Position numbers and translations under genes: made by a program. The notes under the pieces were generated by a model. It did no database searches. It was not told the DNA's origin and saw only the letters and a program-made list of their open reading frames with translations. From positions 1 to 47,186 of the forward strand of contig JACNKQ010000023.1 of assembly GCA_014381945.1 (NCBI GenBank): 47,186 nt of DNA, given 5' to 3'. Positions 23,563-33,827 of this stretch are shown piece after piece. Each line of letters opens with the position of its first letter. Position 1 is the stretch's first letter. Source of the DNA: Actinomycetota bacterium (GTDB taxonomy: Bacteria; Actinomycetota; Acidimicrobiia; Acidimicrobiales; MedAcidi-G1).

Positions 23563-24780
23563 GTGGCGCTGCCCGAGGGCTTCCGCTGGGGCGCCACCGC
23601 CTCTTCGGTGTCGGCCGACGGCGTGGCCCCCACCGCCGACTGGTCCACGTGGGAGCGCGACGGCCTGGCGCCCCGTTCCGGAGCCGGCGGCGGCTTCACC
23701 AGCGACTACGCCGACGACCTCGATCTGGCGGCACGGATCGGGCTGACCGACGTCCGGGTCACCGTCGAGTGGGCCCGGATCGAGCCGCGCCCCGGGGTCG
23801 TCGATTCCGGCGTCGTCGACCACTACCGCGAGGTCCTGGGAGCTGCCCGCGAGGCTGGCCTGGAACCCTGGGTGACGTTGCACCACACGTCGCTTCCCGG
23901 CTGGTTCGCGGAGGACGAGCGGGGCTTCCGGGACGCCTCGTCCCGCACCCGGTTCTGGGCCCGCCACGTCGACCGCACCGCCGAGCAGTTCGACGACCTG
24001 GCCGCCGGCTGGGCGCCCATCGAGGACCCGATCGGCTGGGCGCTGCGGGGCTTCCTGCTCGGCACCCGCCCGCCCGGCAGGCATGACCCGGAGCGGGCCC
24101 GGGAGGCGATCGGGGGCGTCGTCGAGGCGGCCTTCGATGCCTGGCGGCTGCTCGCCTCCGGACGCCAGCCGGTCATGGCGGTGCTGGGGATGCCGAGCGT
24201 GGTTCCGGTCGATGCCGAAGCCCGCGGCGAGGCCCGCCTGTGGGAGTCGGTGCTGTGGGACACGTGGCTGCGGGCGCTCGGCGACGGCGAGTTCGGCCTC
24301 CCCTGGAAGGCGAACATCGACCGACCCGACCTACAGGGCGTCGTGGACGTGGTCGGTGTCGTGGCCGACCACCCGGTCGGCATCGACCGCCACGGCGGCT
24401 TCCATCCGTACCCGGCCGACGGCCGCACGGACGGCAGTGGCTTCTGCCCGGTGCCCGAGGAGCTGGGCTTCGTGCTGCGCCGTGTCCACGATGCACTGCC
24501 CGACCATGACCTCGTGGTCGCCGCCACGGGCGTCGGCACCACCGACGACGACTGGCGCGACGAACTCCTCACCGCCACCATCGACCAGGTCGAGTCGGCG
24601 GTCTCCGACGGAGTGCCCGTGACCGGCCTCTTCCACGACTCGCTGGTCGACGGCTACGAGTGGACCCGCGGCTTCGACGCCCCCCGGGGCCTCGTGACCA
24701 GGGACCGCCGCCTCAAGGAGAGCGGCCGCAACCTCAGCCAACGAATCACCGGCCACCCCCCGGGCGCGTCGCTGAGCTAA
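23563..24780 (+). CDS. GH1-like protein lacking both catalytic glutamates
   Basis: Protein of 405 aa with the family 1 glycosidase fold: FRWGATASSVSADG at the N-terminus, DVRVTVEWARIEPRPG (residues 63-78), TLHHTSLPGWF, and GLFHDSLVDGYEWTRGFDAPRGLVTRD at the end. The acid/base motif TxNEP is replaced by APIEDP (151-156), with Asp in place of the catalytic Glu. The nucleophile motif TENG is replaced by AATG (340-343), with no Glu. The fold is kept but normal retaining hydrolysis is not expected. It is a binding protein or diverged enzyme; the reading frame is intact. GTG start at 23563, 12 bp after the MaoC stop, so probably cotranscribed. Confidence 0.78.
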   Translation: MALPEGFRWGATASSVSADGVAPTADWSTWERDGLAPRSGAGGGFTSDYADDLDLAARIGLTDVRVTVEWARIEPRPGVVDSGVVDHYREVLGAAREAGLEPWVTLHHTSLPGWFAEDERGFRDASSRTRFWARHVDRTAEQFDDLAAGWAPIEDPIGWALRGFLLGTRPPGRHDPERAREAIGGVVEAAFDAWRLLASGRQPVMAVLGMPSVVPVDAEARGEARLWESVLWDTWLRALGDGEFGLPWKANIDRPDLQGVVDVVGVVADHPVGIDRHGGFHPYPADGRTDGSGFCPVPEELGFVLRRVHDALPDHDLVVAATGVGTTDDDWRDELLTATIDQVESAVSDGVPVTGLFHDSLVDGYEWTRGFDAPRGLVTRDRRLKESGRNLSQRITGHPPGASLS

Positions 24781-24787
24781 ATCAGGC

Positions 24788-26101
24788 TCACGAACCCGTT
24801 TCGTCGAGGACCATGGGGTAGCCGTCGTCCATCGTCGGCGCCACGGTGTCCCTACCGACGGGAAGCGGAGACCCGACATGGCGGAACCGCCCGTCCGACT
24901 GGGGCCACTCGATCAGGCTCTCGTCGGTCTCGGGTCCGAGCCACACACACCCCTCAGCCCTCCCTGCCAACTCTCCGGGCAGGCCGTCGAACCCGACCCG
25001 GCCGTGGTCCAGGACCACCACCCGGTCGAACGACGCCTCGACATCGTCGGTCTGGTGCGTCGACACGATCACCGTGGCCGTCCTGGCGGCGACGGCCAGC
25101 ACCCGCACGAAGCTGATCCTCTCGTGCGGGTCGAGACCGGCGACGGGCTCGTCGAGCAGCACCAGCCCGGGTTGGTCCAGCAGGGCCACGGCGATCCCCA
25201 GCCTGCGACTCATACCACCCGACAGCTTGCCGACCTTCTTGTCGCGCTCGTCGGCAAGGTTGACCCGCTCGAACGCCCGAACGACCCCGTCGAACCGCTC
25301 ACCGCTCGGGATGCCCCGCAGCAGCGCCACGTAGTCGAGGAACTCGAAAGCACTGAAATGATCGTAGAACGCCAGTTGTTGCGGCAGATAGGTCAACGAC
25401 CGGCGCACCGCGACCAGATCGTCGCACGGATCGACGCCGGCCACCGTGAACCGGCCCTCGTCGGGCACCAGCACCGTGGCCAACATCCGCAACAGCGTCG
25501 TCTTCCCCGCACCGTTCGGCACCTGACGTACCCCGAAGAACAGCACTCCGCCGACGCTGGCGCCGAGGCCGAGGACGAGGACGAGGGCCAGAGGGCCACT
25601 CGCCGGCGACTTCCAGATCGATCCGGCCAGAAAGCCGAGGAGGCCCATCGCAGCGACGACGACAACTCCTGTTGTGACCTCCAGCCACACAACGAATCCG
25701 GTCGATCCTCGCAGGCTCAGGAAGGCGAGTGCGCCAATGGCGAGAACACCGGCAATGGCAGTGTCGGCAACGATCGCTGCGAGACGGGCGAGGGGTACCG
25801 CCTGTCGGGCGTATGGCTGAACCCCGATCAGTTCCGTCGTCCCCTGGTCGCCCTCACGTGTCGCCGCCCGATGGTTGATCAGCAACGAAACGGCACCCAC
25901 GAGAAACAGCGACCTGGCGACACCGACCGAGTCCCGCTGGAGCACCGACCAGTCGGAAGGGGCTTCTCTCAGATACGTGACGAAGAAGAGGACGAACGCC
26001 GCTATCCCGAACAGCCAGGCCGGATGGCGCAGACGATGCTTCATCTCAACCCACGCCAAGTCGCGGAGGAGTTCAAGCGACACCTTGCGGGACCCTTCCA
26101 T
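24788..26101 (-). CDS. chimeric ABC permease-ATPase, probable deletion fusion
   Basis: A 437-aa open frame. Residues 1-190 look like the N-terminal half of an ABC-2-type permease (membrane segments such as WLFGIAAFVLFFVTYL and GVVVVAAMGLLGFLAGSIW). Around residues 190-195 it passes directly into the middle of an ABC ATPase: VPNGAGKTTLLRML (Walker A without its first Gly), Q-loop YLPQQLAFY, signature LSGGMSRRLGIA, Walker B LVLLDEPVAGLDP and H-loop STHQTDD. The first ~40 residues of a normal ATPase and the second half of the permease are absent. This looks like an in-frame deletion joining two genes, so function is doubtful. ATG at 26101, weak ribosome site. Confidence 0.75.
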   Translation of the reverse strand: MEGSRKVSLELLRDLAWVEMKHRLRHPAWLFGIAAFVLFFVTYLREAPSDWSVLQRDSVGVARSLFLVGAVSLLINHRAATREGDQGTTELIGVQPYARQAVPLARLAAIVADTAIAGVLAIGALAFLSLRGSTGFVVWLEVTTGVVVVAAMGLLGFLAGSIWKSPASGPLALVLVLGLGASVGGVLFFGVRQVPNGAGKTTLLRMLATVLVPDEGRFTVAGVDPCDDLVAVRRSLTYLPQQLAFYDHFSAFEFLDYVALLRGIPSGERFDGVVRAFERVNLADERDKKVGKLSGGMSRRLGIAVALLDQPGLVLLDEPVAGLDPHERISFVRVLAVAARTATVIVSTHQTDDVEASFDRVVVLDHGRVGFDGLPGELAGRAEGCVWLGPETDESLIEWPQSDGRFRHVGSPLPVGRDTVAPTMDDGYPMVLDETGS

Positions 26102-26131
26102 GCCAGGGACTCGTCGTCGGGGGACAGACTC

Positions 26132-26242
26132 CTAGAGCGTCATCGCCGAACCGTGGCTGGCCGAAGCCTGTGATGCGCTCGCCAGCATCAACCCGCCAGT
26201 CAGCACCGCCGCCACACAACTCGCCCGGATGAATCGCTTCAT
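26132..26242 (-). CDS. 36-aa signal-peptide ORF (truncated secreted protein?)
   Basis: Short frame starting ATG at 26242 with a basic start (MKRFIRAS), a hydrophobic core (CVAAVLTGGLMLASAS) and an AxA-type cleavage site (QASA), then only SHGSAMTL and a TAG stop. The mature part would be about eight residues. It sits 30 bp upstream of the chimeric ABC gene. It may be a gene remnant cut by the same deletion, or a true small secreted peptide. Confidence 0.45.
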   Translation of the reverse strand: MKRFIRASCVAAVLTGGLMLASASQASASHGSAMTL

Positions 26243-26368
26243 GGTCGCCCAGCTTTCGATCGGGTCACTGCCACCTATCGGGAGCGACCGTGTCGGAGGC
26301 ACTGCCCCTCGTCAAGAACATCCCACATTGTCACTTGCGCGAACGGGTACCCATATGCAAACGATGCG

Positions 26369-27874
26369 TCAGGTGCGGGCCTGGTAGCGGGTTCTCGGGC
26401 CGGCGGAGTGCTTGTTGAGGCGCTTCGACAGGTGCAGCCCCTCGAGGATCAGCTCGACGGCGCTGGCGACCACGGCCGGGCCGGTGTCGTCCTCGTCGGC
26501 GAGCAGGGCGTCGACGGCCGGCTGGAGCACCGGGATCTCGTCGGCCACCAGCACCGCATAGGCAGCCGACCCCATGTCCTCGCCGGTCGAGACGCCCTCA
26601 TGTTCGTCGAACGCCTCCACGATCGCACGGTGGGTGTCGCCCGGCACCTGTTCGCGAAACACTGACAACACCGCCGCAGCGACGATGCGCTGGAGGACCT
26701 CGGCATCGCGGTCCTCGTCGAGGCTCTCGACCTCGACCTTGCCCGCCATCGAGGCGGCCACCGCGTCGAGGTCGGACACCCGCGGCACCGCCACGGTCTC
26801 CTCGGAGCGCAGCGCCCGTCGGACGGCGTTGGCCACCACCGCCTCGAGGTTCGTGACGCTGAGGCGCACCGACACGCCCGACCGCTGGTTGAGGTGCGGG
26901 CTGCGGCGGGCCTCCTGACTGATCGTGGCGACCACCCGGGCCATGAAGTCGGGCACCGAGACGGTGAGGTCGGCCACCGTCGGGACCGTCGCCTCCTGCT
27001 CGACGATGTCCATCTCGACCTCGACGTCGAGCGGATAGTGGGTGCGGATCTGGGAGCCGAAGCGGTCCTTGAGCGGCGTGATGATGCGACCCCTGTTCGT
27101 GTAGTCCTCGGGGTTCGCCGAGGCGAACATGACCACATCGAGCGGCAGGCGGATCTTGTAGCCACGGACCTGGACATCACGCTCCTCGAGCACGTTGAGC
27201 AGGCCCACCTGGATCCGTTCGGCCAGGTCAGGCAGCTCGTTGATGGCGAAGATTCCCCGGTTCGTGCGCGGCACCAGCCCGTAGTGGAGCGTGAGCTCGT
27301 CGGACAGGTAGCGGCCCTCGGCGACCTTGATGGGATCGACCTCGCCGATCAGGTCGGCGATCGAAGTATCGGGCGTGGCCAACTTCTCGCCGTAGCGGGC
27401 ATCGCTGTGCACCCAGTCGATCGGCGTGTCGTCGCCGTGCCCGGCGACAAGGTCGCGGGCATGGCGCGAAACCGGGTCGTAGGGGTCGTCGTTGATCTCG
27501 GAACCGGCGACGATCGGCATCCACTCGTCGAGCAGGCCGGTCAGGCTGCGAATCAGGCGGGTCTTGGCCTGACCCCGCTCGCCAAGGAAGATCACATCGT
27601 GGCCGGCCAGCAGAGCGTTTTCGAGCTGCGGCAGGACAGTGTTTTCGAAACCCAGCACCTCGGGGAACAACGGCTCACCCGCCCGGATGCGGGCTATGGC
27701 GTTGCGCCGGAGCTCCTCTTTGACCGGCACCGACTCCCAGCCGGACGCCCGGAGCCCACCGAGGGTGGAGGGCTGCGTCGTCGCGGCACGATCGGCGTTC
27801 CGGCCCATGACGGTGGCCAGGAGCCTCGCCGAGGCGCCAACCCTCGATCCACCGGCGGTCGTTGGTTGGGTCAT
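26369..27874 (-). CDS. MoxR/magnesium-chelatase-type AAA ATPase
   Basis: AAA+ ATPase of 501 aa. The Walker A variant is LGERGQAKTRL, Walker B is GIFAINELPDLAERIQVGLLNVLEERDVQVRGYKIRLPLDVVMFASANPEDY (Walker B, sensor 1 and the hairpin insert typical of chelatase-like ATPases), and the sensor/Arg region is IITPLKDRFGSQIRTHYP. It pairs functionally with a VWA protein, here most likely 19479-21530. The ATG at 27874 is fixed by a TAGTGT box 6 nt upstream. It is divergent from the GH2-like gene. Its substrate complex is unknown. Confidence 0.88.
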   Translation of the reverse strand: MTQPTTAGGSRVGASARLLATVMGRNADRAATTQPSTLGGLRASGWESVPVKEELRRNAIARIRAGEPLFPEVLGFENTVLPQLENALLAGHDVIFLGERGQAKTRLIRSLTGLLDEWMPIVAGSEINDDPYDPVSRHARDLVAGHGDDTPIDWVHSDARYGEKLATPDTSIADLIGEVDPIKVAEGRYLSDELTLHYGLVPRTNRGIFAINELPDLAERIQVGLLNVLEERDVQVRGYKIRLPLDVVMFASANPEDYTNRGRIITPLKDRFGSQIRTHYPLDVEVEMDIVEQEATVPTVADLTVSVPDFMARVVATISQEARRSPHLNQRSGVSVRLSVTNLEAVVANAVRRALRSEETVAVPRVSDLDAVAASMAGKVEVESLDEDRDAEVLQRIVAAAVLSVFREQVPGDTHRAIVEAFDEHEGVSTGEDMGSAAYAVLVADEIPVLQPAVDALLADEDDTGPAVVASAVELILEGLHLSKRLNKHSAGPRTRYQART

Positions 27875-27880
27875 GGCCGA

Positions 27881-27886
27881 ACACTA
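27881..27886 (-). promoter_or_regulatory. -10 box, leaderless
   Basis: TAGTGT on the minus strand ends 6 nt before the ATG at 27874 of the MoxR-type ATPase. Confidence 0.55.
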
Positions 27887-27940
27887 GGCACGCAGGCCCC
27901 GTCCACCCACAGCCGCGGACGACCCGGGCCACATGGCCGG

Positions 27941-27946
27941 TACCGT
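27941..27946 (+). promoter_or_regulatory. -10 box, leaderless
   Basis: TACCGT ends 8 nt before the ATG at 27955 of the GH2-like gene. Confidence 0.5.
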
Positions 27947-27954
27947 CACCAGCG

Positions 27955-30051
27955 ATGGACCTGACCGGACCCTGGCTCGCCCAGCCCGCCGACGATGCCC
28001 TCCGCCGCACCTTTCCCGACGACGGCCTCGATGACAGCGCCTGGCCCGAGATTCCGGTGCCCGGCCACTGGCGGCAGCACCCCGAATTCGCCGACGAGGA
28101 CGGGCCGCTGCTGTACCGCACCCGCTTCGAGGCCGAGGCACCCGATGAGGGCCGCCGGACCTGGCTTGAACTCGACGGCGTCTTCACGCTCGGCGACGTC
28201 TGGCTGGACGGCTCGTACCTCGGCGCCACCGAGGGCTACTTCTTCACCCACGCCCTCGAGGTCACCCGGCACCTGCGCCGGCGCTCCGACCATCTGCTGG
28301 CCGTCGAGGTCACCAGCCCGCCGACCCTGGGCCGCACCGAACAGCGGAACCTGACCGGCGCCGCCCAGGGCGCCTGGAACCCCGGCGGCATCTGGCAGCC
28401 GGTGCGCCTCCGGGAAACCGGCCCGGTCCCCCTGCGTTACGTCCGTGTCGTGTGCACCGATGCCTCGCCCACGGTCGCCACGCTGGCACTGCGAGCCGTC
28501 GTCGACACCGACCGGCCCAGAGAGGTGGTGTTCCACACGACCGTTCTGGGTGTCGACCACCGCCACCAGCAGCCGCTGGCAGCCGGCGAGAACCGCGTCG
28601 AATGGACCGTCCGCGTGCCCCGCCCCCAACTCTGGTGGCCCCATGAACTCGGAGACCAACCCCTGTCCGAGGTGACCCTCACCGTCACCACCGAGGACAG
28701 CGTCGTGAGCGACCGGGCCACCCGCCGCATCGGGTTCCGCTCGATCCGTATGCGCGACCACCTCTGGCGGGTCAACGGTGAACGGCTGTTCCTGCGCGGT
28801 GCCATCGTCCCGCCCCTGCGCCGCGACCTGGCCGATGTCACCCCCGAATCCGCCGCCGTCGATGTGTCCCTCGCCCGCGACACCGGCCTCAACCTGCTGC
28901 GAATAGGCGCCCACGTGTCGCACCCGGCCCTCTACGACGCCGCCGACGAGGCCGGGATGTTGATCTGGCAGGACCTGCCGATGCGGGGCGAGTACCACCG
29001 CTCGGCCCGCAGCCAGGCCATGCGCCAGGCCCGCGAGATGGTCGACCTCCTCGGGCACCACCCATCGGTCATCGTGTGGTGCGGCCACGACGCCCCCGAC
29101 CCCGCCGACACCACCCGCCCCGCACCGAGCCTGCTCGAACAGCAGCGGCCCAACTGGAACCGCACGGTGCTGGACCGCTCGATCCGGCGGGCCCTGCGTC
29201 GTGCCGACGCCTCCCGACCGGTCATAGCCCACACCGGCGTGCTCCCGAGCCCACCCGTGGTCGAGGACGCCGCCGCCCACCTCCGGTTCGGCTGGTACGG
29301 CGGCCGGGCCGACGACCTGGCCGATTTTCTGCGCAACTCACCCCGGGCGGGCGGGTTCGTGGCAGCGTTCGGCGCCCACTCCGTGCCCGACATCGATCCG
29401 GAACTCCTGGGCCTCGACCCGCAACGCTGGCCACAACCCGACTGGAGCCGGCTCACCGGCGATCCCGACGGCGAACTCGAGATCCTGTTGGGGCTCTTCC
29501 CACCCGACGAGCACCCCGACCCCGCCACCTGGGCCGACGCCACCCGAACCCATCAGGCCGAGGTGCTGCGCCTCCAGATCGAGGCCATGCGGCGACGCAA
29601 GTACCTGCCCTGCGGGGGCTTCGCCATCGACCGCCTGCTCGACGGCGAACCGTGCATCAGCGGCTCGCTCCTCGACCACGACCGGCAACCCAAGCCGGCC
29701 CACGCCGCCGTCGCCGCCGCCTGCGCCACCACCATCGTCGTCGCCGACCCGCTACCTGCCCGCCTCCGTCGGGGAGCGACGCTGCTCACCGACGTCGCCG
29801 TCGTCCACGACGGACGGGACGCCCTCGGCACCACACGTGTCGATGCACGCCTCACCCTTGGATCCGATCACGCTGCCGAAACCCTCACCTGGGCCTGGGA
29901 GGGCGAGGTCGGGGTCGACTCGTCCGTCCACGTGGGCCGCATCGAGTGGCCGCTCGGAAACACACAGGGGGACGTCGAACTGGCGCTGGTACTCTCGGCA
30001 GGCGGCATCAGGGCCGCCAACCGGTACGCCTCCACCGTCGCGGGCGTCTGA
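27955..30051 (+). CDS. GH2-like protein lacking both catalytic glutamates
   Basis: Protein of 698 aa with beta-mannosidase/GH2 architecture: a sugar-binding jelly roll (about 1-155; [36 protein letters not shown]), an Ig-like domain (about 160-270; [12 protein letters not shown]), and a TIM-barrel domain from [23 protein letters not shown]. The acid/base region, normally WCGNNE, reads WCGHDA (375-380), so the Glu is Ala. The nucleophile region, normally SEFGxxS, reads AAFGAHS (470-476), so the Glu is Ala. The frame is intact over its whole length. It is cytosolic with no signal peptide. ATG at 27955 next to a TACCGT box. Probably a non-catalytic carbohydrate-binding or regulatory protein. Confidence 0.8.
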   Translation: MDLTGPWLAQPADDALRRTFPDDGLDDSAWPEIPVPGHWRQHPEFADEDGPLLYRTRFEAEAPDEGRRTWLELDGVFTLGDVWLDGSYLGATEGYFFTHALEVTRHLRRRSDHLLAVEVTSPPTLGRTEQRNLTGAAQGAWNPGGIWQPVRLRETGPVPLRYVRVVCTDASPTVATLALRAVVDTDRPREVVFHTTVLGVDHRHQQPLAAGENRVEWTVRVPRPQLWWPHELGDQPLSEVTLTVTTEDSVVSDRATRRIGFRSIRMRDHLWRVNGERLFLRGAIVPPLRRDLADVTPESAAVDVSLARDTGLNLLRIGAHVSHPALYDAADEAGMLIWQDLPMRGEYHRSARSQAMRQAREMVDLLGHHPSVIVWCGHDAPDPADTTRPAPSLLEQQRPNWNRTVLDRSIRRALRRADASRPVIAHTGVLPSPPVVEDAAAHLRFGWYGGRADDLADFLRNSPRAGGFVAAFGAHSVPDIDPELLGLDPQRWPQPDWSRLTGDPDGELEILLGLFPPDEHPDPATWADATRTHQAEVLRLQIEAMRRRKYLPCGGFAIDRLLDGEPCISGSLLDHDRQPKPAHAAVAAACATTIVVADPLPARLRRGATLLTDVAVVHDGRDALGTTRVDARLTLGSDHAAETLTWAWEGEVGVDSSVHVGRIEWPLGNTQGDVELALVLSAGGIRAANRYASTVAGV

Positions 30052-30141
30052 ATCGGGCGCCCTCGGGTCGCCCGCCCCCGACAGGGCCGCTACCTTCTCG
30101 GCAACGCCGGACGACCCGGCAACCGCGATCTGGAGGAACCC

Positions 30142-30987
30142 ATGGCACAGACCACCGGCGAGCGCTACCGCGTCGCCCCGGTCCACCGCCGCGGCAGGGA
30201 ATGGCCGTTCCCGCTGAACCTCTACCAGACCGCCGTCGGGCGCAAGTGGGTGATGGCCCTGACCGGCATCGGGCTCATCGGCTTCGTCATGGTCCACATG
30301 ATCGGCAACCTCCACGTGTACGAGGGCCCGGCCCGCATGTACGAATACGCCGAATCGCTTCGCACCATCGGCGGCGGCCTCGTCCCGAAGGGCACCGTGC
30401 TCTGGCTGCTGCGCCTCGGGCTGCTCTCCATGTTCGTCCTGCACCTGCACTCGGCGATCAGCCTCAGCAACATGAGCCGCACCTCGAGCGACAAGGCCGG
30501 CCTCGTCAGCGGCGCCAAGAAGTACGCCGGTGGCCGGGAGCACCCCGCCGCCACCTACGCCAGCCGCACCATGCGCTGGACCGGGCCGATCATCGCCCTG
30601 TTCATCCTCTACCACCTGGCCGACCTGACCTGGGGCTGGTGGCTGGGCGACGACTTCGTGGCCGGCGACCCGTACCACAACGTCTCGTCGTCGCTGTCGG
30701 CCCTGCCGGTGGCGATCCTCTACGTGGTCGCCAACCTGGCGCTGGCGTTCCACATCTTCCACGGCGCCTGGTCGATGTTCCAGAGCCTCGGCATCAACAA
30801 CCCCCGCTACAACCACCTGCGCCGAGGCCTGGCCACCCTGCTCGCCGGCCTGATCCTGGTCGGCAACCTCTCGTTCCCGATTCTCACCCAGGCCGGCCTC
30901 ATCAGCGAAGACGACCGGACCTGCCCGATCAGCGAGGTCGAGGGCAATGCGTGCCTCGCCAAGCAGGCCGAAGGACACGGGGGCTGA
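30142..30987 (+). CDS. sdhC: succinate dehydrogenase cytochrome b subunit
   Basis: Single-subunit membrane anchor of 281 aa, cytochrome b558 type. It has five membrane helices, for example [85 protein letters not shown] and [19 protein letters not shown]. Histidines in the helices are candidate haem ligands ([28 protein letters not shown]). ATG at 30142 with GGAGG 6 nt upstream; a TACCTT box near 30091 gives a short leader. First gene of sdhCAB. Confidence 0.92.
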   Translation: MAQTTGERYRVAPVHRRGREWPFPLNLYQTAVGRKWVMALTGIGLIGFVMVHMIGNLHVYEGPARMYEYAESLRTIGGGLVPKGTVLWLLRLGLLSMFVLHLHSAISLSNMSRTSSDKAGLVSGAKKYAGGREHPAATYASRTMRWTGPIIALFILYHLADLTWGWWLGDDFVAGDPYHNVSSSLSALPVAILYVVANLALAFHIFHGAWSMFQSLGINNPRYNHLRRGLATLLAGLILVGNLSFPILTQAGLISEDDRTCPISEVEGNACLAKQAEGHGG

Positions 30988-30989
30988 CG

Positions 30990-32909
<1,920 letters not shown>

Positions 32910-32929
32910 CCGAGGGAGAAAGCGTCGCC

Positions 32930-33712
32930 ATGTCCGGATCCAACGGCGAGACCATCAACGTCACACTCAAGGTGTGGCGCCAGGCCGACGCCGACGCCCC
33001 CGGCGGCTTCGAGGTCCACCGGCAGGCCATCAGCACCGACGCCTCGTTCCTCGAGATGCTCGACCTGCTCAACGAAGAGCTCAACGCAGCCGGCCGGGAA
33101 CCCATTGCCTTTGAAAGCGACTGCCGTGAAGGAATCTGCGGAACCTGTGGCGTGATGATCAACGGCCGCGCCCACGGCCCCCAGAAGGCCACCGCCACCT
33201 GCCAACTCCACATGCGCGAGTTCCGCGACGGCGACGAGATCGTCATCGAACCCTTCCGGGCCGCCGGGTTCCCCGTGATCCGCGACCTCGCTGTCGACCG
33301 GTCGCCCCTCGACGCCATCGTCGAGGCCGGCGGCTACATCTCGGTCAACACCGGCGCTGCCTCCGACGCCAACCTCACCCCCGTCCCCAAGGTCGCCTCC
33401 GACCACGCCTTCGACGCCGCCGCCTGCATCGGCTGCGGAGCCTGCATTGCCGCATGCCCCAACTCGGCCGCCCAACTGTTCACCTCCGCCAAGATCGGCC
33501 ACCTCGGCCTGCTTCCCCAGGGCCAGGCCGAACGGTGGAGCCGCACAGAGGCCATGGTCGAGACCATGGAGGACTTCTTCGGGTCGTGCACCAACCACGG
33601 CGAGTGCACCGAGGCGTGCCCCAAGGAGATCAGCCTCGACTTCATCGCCCTCATGAACCGTGACTACATGAAGGCCAAGGTCAGGAACCGGGCCCTCACC
33701 GCCCAGCGCTGA
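32930..33712 (+). CDS. sdhB: succinate dehydrogenase iron-sulfur subunit
   Basis: Iron-sulfur protein of 260 aa. The 2Fe-2S ferredoxin-like domain has [15 protein letters not shown] with a distal ATCQLH. The second domain has [15 protein letters not shown] and [15 protein letters not shown] for the 4Fe-4S and 3Fe-4S clusters. It passes electrons from the flavoprotein to the membrane anchor. ATG at 32930 with GAGGGAG upstream, 20 bp after sdhA. Confidence 0.96.
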   Translation: MSGSNGETINVTLKVWRQADADAPGGFEVHRQAISTDASFLEMLDLLNEELNAAGREPIAFESDCREGICGTCGVMINGRAHGPQKATATCQLHMREFRDGDEIVIEPFRAAGFPVIRDLAVDRSPLDAIVEAGGYISVNTGAASDANLTPVPKVASDHAFDAAACIGCGACIAACPNSAAQLFTSAKIGHLGLLPQGQAERWSRTEAMVETMEDFFGSCTNHGECTEACPKEISLDFIALMNRDYMKAKVRNRALTAQR

Positions 33713-33725
33713 GTTTCTCCTCCTG

Positions 33726-33754
33726 CCCGTGGCGGAAGTCACCTCCCACACGGG
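33726..33754 (+). terminator. weak hairpin after sdhB
   Basis: CCCGTG and CACGGG can form a 6-bp stem around a 17-nt loop 13 bp after the sdhB stop. No T tract follows; weak evidence. Confidence 0.25.
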
Positions 33755-33827
33755 ACCTTCGTCCGTACGCGCCCCCGAACGGCCAAAGGAGAATTCATGG
33801 GTACCCCAACGACATCGGAGGCTGACG

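Noticed and set aside
26242-26368. Promoter for the small secreted ORF and ABC gene
   Set aside because: A TTGACG element is visible on the minus strand, but no acceptable -10 lies at the right spacing.
29076-30989. 5' part of a 1277-aa open frame reading into sdhA
   Set aside because: Only the part from 30990 is sdhA. The rest is out of frame with the GH2-like and sdhC genes and is low-complexity Arg/Pro sequence.
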